Assembly (NCBI GenBank): GCA_946800325.1
Contig: OX326956.1
Location: 45,647,552 to 45,711,551, forward strand
Length of the DNA: 64,000 bases
Source of the DNA: Luzula sylvatica
Lineage: Eukaryota > Streptophyta > Magnoliopsida > Poales > Juncaceae
Direction of reading: 5' to 3'
In this document: positions 56,700-64,000 of the stretch, in pieces
Numbering within the stretch: position 1 is the first letter of the stretch
How the letters are laid out: every line of letters begins with the position of its first letter
Program-made: the position numbers and the translations under genes
Notes under the pieces: generated by a model
What the model was told of the DNA's origin: nothing
Databases searched by the model: none
What the model saw: the letters and a program-made list of their open reading frames with translations, nothing else

Positions 56700-57180
56700 T
56701 CAGCCACTTACACCCCTTCCCCTCTTCTCTCTCTTCATTTCGACGACAACAAAGAAGAAGAAAAAATCGACGGAAACCCTAGAATCTGACGAATCTGACG
56801 CCGAACAGGCGCGACGACGCCGGTGGACGGCGACGATCTCCATGGCAGGAGCGTGCGTCGCTCTGCCTCTCTCTTTCAACTCTCTGAAGGAAGCAAAACC
56901 CTAGGGTTTTTTGGCGGTTTCGTTCGAGGTCTTTGCGTCGCTTCTGACTTTTTTGCCAGGGACGCGTCGCCTCCCTCTGTCTCTGTTCGAACTGAAATCC
57001 GTCGCCACATAAGTTGGATCCAGTGCTCTCAGTTTTTGTCTCGGTCAATCTCTCTTCTCTGTCAATCGCTCATGTAAGTTTCTCTTGCTATTTTGCTTTG
57101 TCTACGTTCTCTTCTGATTTTGCTTCTCTTAGTGGGTGATTAGGTAGGTAAGAGTTGGTTTATTTTGTTTGTAATTTCAG
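56700..57180 (+). other. Host 5' UTR-like sequence in Helitron 8
   Basis: CT-rich leader, GGAAACCCTAG and AAACCCTAGGG motifs, ACGCCGGTGGACGGCGACGA, and possible donor sites. Similar in style to 25840-26050 of Helitron 2. It resembles a captured promoter/first-exon region, but no protein could be recognised. Confidence 0.35.
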
Positions 57181-58539
57181 ATCGACAAACAGGAGATCTG
57201 ATTTTGCTATTTTCTAATTAAGATTTAGAATGGTTATGCTTTGTTTAATGATTATCCTATTTTTATGCAGTTGGTAACGACGAATCGGGGCTTCAAATCC
57301 CACATGCCCTGTCAAATATCGAAGTTAAAACTCTAACCTCAATGTTTCTGATTTTTGGCCAATATTAGTATTTCGACTTATTTTTTTGTCATTTTTTCCG
57401 ATGAAATAATTAGGTTCCCGAGAGGAAAAGACCGGACAAAGTAACCAGGACCTGTTTTCAGATCTCAAGTGTGCACCATCTGATTGCAGGGGCTTTTTTG
57501 TAAGTTTCCGCATCACATTGAGGTTCAGTTTGTTAATTTTAATATTATTTGTTTTTTTTTATTAATTTCAAAAATCTCAGTTTTTTTTTTTCAGATCCTA
57601 AAGTGATTGTTAATTGAATTGGTGCCGTGGATCGATTGACGCGGATTTAGTCGTTGACCATGCACGCCAGGTTTGTTCTATTATAAATGTAACTAATTTG
57701 GATGGTTATATTTGATTTTTTTTATAAGGTGTTTTTTGTAATTTTGTAATTTTAATTTTCGATAATGTATAGCCACACAAGCACAAGTTTCATTTGGAGC
57801 CATAAATTCGGCAAAGCCGTTTAATATCCCCAATTTTTTATATACTGGTAAATCAAGTAAAACATTTTTTTGGACTAAATTGCATATATAAATCGTTCTA
57901 ACAATTTACTTTATCTATCTTTTTAGATGCATCATCCTCAAAAGTTGAGAAAGAGTATATCCAACCTTGCGTACGTATTTATTCACAACAATACCACTGG
58001 AGATCACCAGTTGAATTTAATCTTTATAAATTTGTATTTTTGTTATGATTATAATTCGAATTATCCAATAACTCTTCCTTTAAGACCACCCTATGCAGGG
58101 GTCCAGGTACTCGATCAAATTTTGTAATCCAACAAATCAAATTCTTAATTTCGATTTTGTTTAAATTGTGATTTTGATTTTGATTTTTGAAATTATAGAA
58201 ATTCTCAACGAGGAGGAATTTGGTGATATTGCATCTACGAGTTTATTAACAACGAAGACCCAATCAAATTCAGCATGTGAACTTGGCCTGACAGTATGAT
58301 TTTTTTCCAAATTGACACAAATTAGGAAAATAATAATTTAAGTATCGTTGATAGGAAACAAGAGAGGATTCCGCAATGTTTTTCAGTTTTTTTTTTCCCA
58401 ATTTTTGCGGCTCTTCCCAGAAAATCATGCCGTAAGCATTTCTAAGGGTATCCGTGATATTTCTAATTTTACAATTTATCTTTGAGTATTTGATATTTTC
58501 AGATTTTTTAAGTGTTTTTAATTTTTTCACAGTTCAGGG

Positions 58540-59095
58540 GCTTATTCGATATGGTCCTATTTTTTACTTTTCTGAATATCAGGGTATTTTTGAAATTTTT
58601 ATATTTTAATAGCGTATTTTTGAAATTTTCTTTTTCTAGAGGGGCATATTTGATATTTTAAGGTTTTATGCGGGTATTTTTGAAAATTTTGCTTATTAGA
58701 GGGGTGAATTTGATATTTTTAGATTGGAGAAAGATATTTTTGATATCTTGAAATTCAGAGAGCACATTTGTTATTTTTAGGGTTTTTATAAGTCATTTTG
58801 GAAATTTTCGCCTTTTAGAGGGGTAATTGTGATATTTTTATGATTCGGGAAAGTTGTTCTGAATATTGGGGTATTTTTCAAATTTTATATTTTAATAGTG
58901 TAATTTTGAAATTTTCATATTCTAGAGGGGTGTATGTGATATTTTCTGGTTTTATGAGGGCTTTTTTGAATTTTTTGCTTATTACAGAGCTGAATTAGAT
59001 ATTTTGTGATTTTACTTTTAGAAAGGTATTTTGGATTTCTATAAATTTAGAGGGGTAAATCTGATATTTTTCAGATTTGAGAAATGCGTTTTGGG
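58540..59095 (+). repeat. Degenerate 40-45 bp minisatellite GGGGTATTTTTGAAATTTT
   Basis: About a dozen units of the form AGAGGGGT(A)-NTTTGATATTTT and GGGTATTTTTGAAATTTT. The same family recurs at 62450-63080. Confidence 0.88.
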
Positions 59096-59475
59096 ATAAT
59101 TCAGTTTCTTGCTCAGATTTTTCTATTCCTTTAGATTCTTAATTTTCTGTAAAAGGTTGAAATAATGGAGGGACATGTATTTCTTTGAACATATACTCGC
59201 ACCAAAAGCAATTTATGTGTACTTATTTGTACTAATTTTCAAATATTCCTTTGATCTAACTTTGAATTTGTGTTCTATTCGTGATGTTAATTTCCATCTT
59301 TCATTATTTATTACAACAAATGCGATACAAAATCCTACATTTTTAACAATTAAATGGCATTGTCTCGGTTTTGTTCGATGTTTTCATAGATTGTACTGAT
59401 ATTCATCGAAAAAATACTCATGCCAAACAATTGTTTTTACAACGAACCCGTGCAATTGCGCGGGTCCCACGCTAG

Positions 59476-59950
59476 TTTACAAGAATTTAAAACATGCTTA
59501 CCCTCCAAACTCTTGTAATATCATAGCCAATACATTTTTCATACTGGCCACGTTTATTTTTCCCCCTCTTTCTATTGTACTTTGTTTTTTTCTTGTCAGT
59601 AGTTGAAAGGAGTGCTCTCCGGACAGTTCCGTCAGATTGGCCAACACGGGGATGTCAGTCTGCAAGTCACTGTGGTTATACGAACCCCGACCCGCATAAT
59701 GGGCGGGCGCCACCTTCTCCTGATTCATACAATAACAAACCAGAAGGAAAACAAAATTCTGACAATGAGAACTAGAAGTACTCATGACGAAAAACCATGA
59801 CATCAAGATGAAATGATTGATATATATATTATGTGGTATTTCATCAAAAAGACAAAATAAATAGATCTGTGATAGTCAGAGACGGAACTTCAATAGTTTA
59901 CATGAAAGTTGTGTACGTCACTTGTTGTCTACTTGTTGTCTGTAGGCATT
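59476..59950 (+). repeat. Triplicated segment, copy C part 2, with conserved block
   Basis: Continues copy A 21027-21505 after the Helitron. The stretch 59600-59775 reads, in one frame, PTRGCQSASHCGYTNPDPHN and GRAPPSPD before a stop at 59775. A minus-strand frame of 102 codons also crosses it and is not supported by copy A. Confidence 0.7.
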
Positions 59951-61312
59951 TTTTTTTTAATTAATCCTACTAATAAATTTTACAAACATTTTTTTTAATT
60001 CTTCACGTTATCATTCTAATAAAATACAATGTAATATAATTTCAGAGAAAATAACAAGATATTCACCCCTCTTCACTGCTTCTTTTCAGTCAAACAACAC
60101 TCTGAAATAACATGACTTCTAGAAGAAAAATACCATGCCATCCCCACAAAAGCATCTCTCTCTAAAAACACTTCTCACCGTGCATAATACCTCTTCACAT
60201 CGCATTGTTTGCCTCTCTCTTATTCTCTTCGCCCTTCTCTTCTCACGGCGATTCCAGAAGATAACTCAGCCTCTCTCCAGCGGTTCTCTTCTTCCGTCTT
60301 TTTGTTGGGCTTCATACGAAATTTTTTTTGTGCAAAAGCGGAACAACAAACAAATAGGAGAAAGTATACTTAATCCCCTGGTGTATCCGGCGTTTTCCTC
60401 TTCTCGAATCAACAAACAAATCGAAGAAAGAACTTAAAGGTATTGTCTTTGTTTTTGTTTTTGTTTTTGTTTTTCAGACTTTGCTTTCTCTATTTTGGTT
60501 TTTCGATTGAGCAAGGTATGAATTTGTGAATGAAATTGTCTTGATAATTCTGGGACCATATTTTTTACTGAATTTGGGTATGAAGTTGTCTTTCATCCAT
60601 ATATTTTTCTTAATTTTGCAGAAAATTTCATACTGGGTATGTTAGTTATTTTGTCTTTAATTAAATCTCATGATATGGAAATGTTGATTTTTGGTATTCA
60701 TTGAAACATTGAAATTAATTTGGAAATCAGTCAAATTCAAATCTGTTTAAACTTTTACATGTGTTAGACAAGAAGACTCAAGTCAAAACCTCATGATGAT
60801 GGTGTTCGATGAAATTACTATAAGAATCAGAAGTACCTTCAGATTTCGCTCAATTATAGATAATTTAATCATCTCTCGTGTATTTGTTTTCAATTTTAGA
60901 TTTAGGATTTAAATCATTATTTGATTTTTTTGTTTGATGATCAGGTGTTCGATGAAATCCTTCTAAGAAGAATCTTAGAGTTCTTAGATTCTCGAAAGAA
61001 ACTCATCTTATATGTAATTCAACCATTTCTCATGTATTATTTTCAATTTGGATTTAGGGCGTAACTCATTATTTGTTCTTTTTGTTATTTTGTTTACATC
61101 TTGTCACTAAATTTTTTTAAAACCCACAAAATATTTTATTAGAAACTTATCCTACACTCATTTATTAAATTATATTTTGCACCTTGCATTTTTGAAGCCA
61201 TCTTAGTTTCGATCAATTTTGTATATTGATATGCGAATCAGTTGAGTACTACAAGTTTGTATAAAGTTACCAATGGGTGGAGAAAGTTTTGCTTGAAAAT
61301 TGATATATGAAC
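59951..61312. other. Unassigned DNA with a weak gene-leader-like part
   Basis: 60060-60440 is CT-rich with a 100-codon frame starting MPSPQKHLSLKTLLTVHNTS (60135-60437). It has no recognised domain, is followed by TTGTTTTTGTTTTTGTTTTT, and looks like transcribed-leader sequence of the kind found in Helitrons 2 and 8. T-rich, intron-like DNA follows. Confidence 0.35.
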
Positions 61313-61396
61313 CATGGTTCTGAGACTCGGCCGAGTCAAAAAAAACTCGGCCACACCCGATCCGATAATGACCCGAAAAAATCGGATCGATATGCC

Positions 61397-61435
<39 letters not shown>

Positions 61436-61785
61436 GATTGTTATATCAAAATGGATTGTAGTTGTATAAAAATTGTTTTTATTTTACACATCTTTCAATT
61501 TCATTTTTACAGTGCATAAAGATTTGACAGTACATACTTTATTGTAGCCATACTAGACATACTTTATTTTTTTAATGTAGTAATTTTGGTTTTATTAGTT
61601 GAATTTGTGTGAATCATGTTTATGAATGTATCTATTTTTAAAATAATTTTTTCTATTTTTTTCTATTTCTTCCGATTTTTTTACTAGTCGTCCGAGTTTT
61701 TTTTTTTTGACTCGTCCGAGTCGACCGAGTTCCGACTCTCCGGAACCAACCGAGTCCGAGTCCGAGTCCGATATTCAGAACCATG
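61313..61785. mobile_element. hAT-type miniature element with perfect 8-bp duplication
   Basis: CATGGTTCTGAGACTCGG at the left and CCGATATTCAGAACCATG at the right form terminal inverted repeats. ATATGAAC flanks both sides (61305-61312 and 61786-61793). The 473-bp interior has CCGAGTCCGAGT units near its ends and a T-run of over 30 at about 61398-61431. Confidence 0.9.
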
Positions 61786-62449
61786 ATATGAACTCAATAT
61801 TAAAATTTTAATTGCATATCTGGAAGTAAAACATTGATGGACAGATTATTCAACAGATTATTTTAAATCACTTATTCCTTATTTTTGTTTCGACGTATGC
61901 GGAAGTTAAACATTATTTATTATTAATTCGAATTTTTTTAACACCTGTTATTCGATCAATTTTAATATTCTATACTTTGTTGATTTGAATTATAAATATT
62001 GATTTTGCATAGATGAACAAAAGTGGGGGGATAAGAGATTGGGTCTTATTACTGGATTGTTAATGTATGCCAATTTCGACTTTAAATATTTCTGAATCGC
62101 AATATTAATATTTTTTTGAATATTCCTTTTCAGTGAGATTGTTTGGAGAACTCGAAACAATGGGATTTCTTATGAAACTTCATGCAAAACTGGCACTTTT
62201 ATAGGATATTTTGAATAATCTTATGAAACTAATGTTTTAATTTTTTTGATTCAGGTAATAGTGACCTCAATGGTGCAGTATATTGAGGGAGTTAAGTAGC
62301 TTTGTTAATAGATACTCATTATTTTTGTTTAATAGATGCACACAGTACATTATTATCTTCTCTTTCATGATTCTGACTTGCTATGAAATTCATGCGAACT
62401 CCTATACCAATTCTTCAATCTTTAAGGTGGTAATAATATTATTTAAATC
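61786..62449. other. AT-rich spacer
   Basis: No gene or repeat is recognised. Confidence 0.5.
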
Positions 62450-63080
62450 TTTCATATAATATTTAGACTTTATAAGGGTATATATGATAATTTCATATTT
62501 TTCAGAGGTATGCAATATGCATGTTAATCTCAGATTTTTTGGGGTATATATGGTAATTTAAGTTTTTATAGGTTTTATATGATAATTCAGATTTTCTATG
62601 CTATACATAGTAATTTGAAAATTTTTAAGCGCATGCATGATAATTTCATATATTACAGGGGTATATTTGATATTGTCAGATTTTAAAAAATTTCATATTT
62701 AAGATGGGTATATTTGATATTTCCAGGTTTTATAAGTGTATTTACGCAACTTTCATATTTTATTTGATATTTTCAGTTATTGTAAGGGTATTCGAGAAAT
62801 TTTCTGATTTTGGAAGGGTATTCTAAAAATTTCAGATTTTATAGGGGAACATTTGGTATTTTCAGGTCTTAATAGGGATAATTTTGATATTTTCAGATTT
62901 TAAAAGTTTGCTTCTAAATATTCATATTTTAGATTGGTATGTTTGATATTTTAAGGTTTCATATGTGTATTTTTGAATTTTTAAGATTTTGGATGGGTAC
63001 AACCGTACAAGTTCGATTTTTCATATTTTAGATGGTTATTTTTGCAATTGTCATATTTTGGAAGGGTATATTGATACATC
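62450..63080 (+). repeat. Degenerate 35-45 bp minisatellite, same family as 58540-59095
   Basis: Units such as AGGGGTATATTTGATATTNTCAG and GGGTATTTTTGAA recur about 15 times. In Helitron 8 this array lies about 400 bp from the 3' end, so another Helitron probably spans this region and continues past the window. Confidence 0.85.
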
Positions 63081-63164
63081 CAGGTTTTGTAAAGAAAATA
63101 TCATATATTACCATTTTTGAGTATATTTTAGTTTGCTTACCATTTCAAATATTTTCCATATTAT

Positions 63165-64000
63165 ATTTCTTAATTTTTTTCTTCAAATTTTGTGACAATT
63201 ATTTTATTGATAATGAAAAACAAAACAATTTTGTAGCAATCACATTTGTAACTATTTATCTTTAATAAGATGAATTTTTTTTTTTTAAATTTTGTAACAA
63301 TTATTTTATTGGTAATGAAAAATAAAACAATTTTGTAGCTATCACATTTGTAACTATTTATCTTTAATAAGATGAATTTTTTTCTTCAAATTTTATGACA
63401 ATTATTTTATTGATAATGAAAAATAAAACAATTTTGTAGCTATCACATTTGTAACTATTTATCTTTAATACGATCAATTTTTTTCTTCAAATTTTGTGAC
63501 AATTATTTTATTGATAATGAAAAATAAAATAATTTTGTAGCTATCACATTTGTAACTATTTATCTTTAATAAGATGCATTTTTTTCTTCAAATTTTGTGA
63601 CAATTATTTTATTGATAATGAAAAATAAAACAATTTTGTAGCTATATCACATTTGTAACTATTTATCTTTAATAAGATGAATTTTTTTCTTCAAATTTTG
63701 TGACAATTATTTTATTGATAATGAAAAATAAAACAATTTTGTAGCTATCACATTTGTAACTATTTATCTTTAATAAGATGAATTTTTTGTCTTTAAATTT
63801 TGTGACAATTATTTTATTGATAAATAAAACAATTTTGTAGCTATCACATTGTAACTATTTATCTTTAATAAGATGAGTTTTTTTCTTCAAATTTTGTGAC
63901 AATTATTTTATTGATAATGAAAAATAAAACAATTTTGTAGCTATCACATTTGTAATTATTTATCTTTAATAAGATGAATTTTTTTCTTCAAATTTTGTGA
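63165..64000 (+). repeat. 101-bp tandem array, at least eight copies, runs off the window
   Basis: TAAGATGAATTTTTTTCTTC marks each unit. Intervals are about 102, 101, 101, 104, 100, 95 and 101 bp. Units also share GTGACAATTATTTTATTGAT and AACAATTTTGTAGCTATCAC. Similarity between copies is very high, so it is young. The 77-codon frame at 63032-63265 ends in it and is not a gene. Confidence 0.96.

Larger units (their letters stand above)
56524..59475 (+). mobile_element. Helitron 8 (2,952 bp) with empty site preserved in copy A
   Basis: The 5' end holds TTAATATAATGCAATCC, shared with Helitron 2. The 3' end has the near-palindrome CCCGTGCAATTGCGCGGG (59447-59464) and CTAG (59472-59475) before T. 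Copy A reads AAATTTACAAG without interruption, so insertion between A and T is directly visible. The interior includes a gene-leader-like GC-rich stretch (56720-57070) and a minisatellite (58540-59095). No replicase is seen. Confidence 0.9.

Noticed and set aside
59498..59806. 102-codon minus-strand gene
   Set aside because: The matching copy A region breaks this frame, and no family is recognised.

Overview
This window is nuclear DNA from a flowering plant, most likely a eudicot. It is AT-rich and has GT-AG introns, plant-type Ty1/Copia and Ty3/Gypsy LTR retrotransposons, hAT miniature elements, a tRNA-derived SINE, many small Helitrons, and a berberine-bridge-enzyme-like (BBE-like) gene remnant. 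No bacterial, organellar or rDNA signal was seen. Almost all of it is mobile DNA, much of it nested. Only one coding sequence looks intact end to end: the gag-pol of a young Copia element.

Layout. 1-13.7 kb: a minus-strand Ty3/Gypsy element cut in two by a young, complete Copia element (1728-10833, 5-bp target duplication CCAGC). 13.7-16.7 kb: a Mutator-like element with long terminal inverted repeats. It holds a relic of its own transposase and a captured piece of what looks like the host ARP5 gene, intron included. 17.7-21.5 kb: copy A of a segment present three times (B 41.1-43.9 kb, C 55.5-59.9 kb). It carries two hAT miniature elements and about 1 kb of TAA microsatellite. 21.5-22.8 kb: a LINE tail and a SINE with perfect 15-bp duplications. 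23-31.45 kb: two Helitrons lying end to end; the second has a 344-bp tandem array near its 3' end. 31.8-41 kb: an older minus-strand LTR split by a second Copia-type element (32475-40825, duplication GCGTT), whose LTRs are close to identical although its interior is badly decayed. 41.6-43.3 kb: two small Helitrons. 46.7-49.9 kb: the BBE-like pseudogene, with a Helitron in its first intron. 50.3-52.7 kb: AT satellite, a fold-back element and a second copy of that intron Helitron. 55.5-60 kb: copy C, split by another Helitron whose empty site survives in copy A. 60-64 kb: gene-poor DNA with a hAT miniature element, a degenerate minisatellite and a 101-bp tandem array running off the window.

How the parts relate. 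The insertions can be ordered: Gypsy before Copia 1; the minus-strand LTR before Copia 2; the triplicated segment before its MITE and Helitrons. The host-derived material is (1) the BBE-like pseudogene, (2) the captured ARP5-like exons, (3) the triplicated segment with a conserved promoter and a signal-peptide-like start, and (4) UTR-like stretches inside Helitrons. All of this was read by eye; family names rest on recognised motifs, not on database searches.
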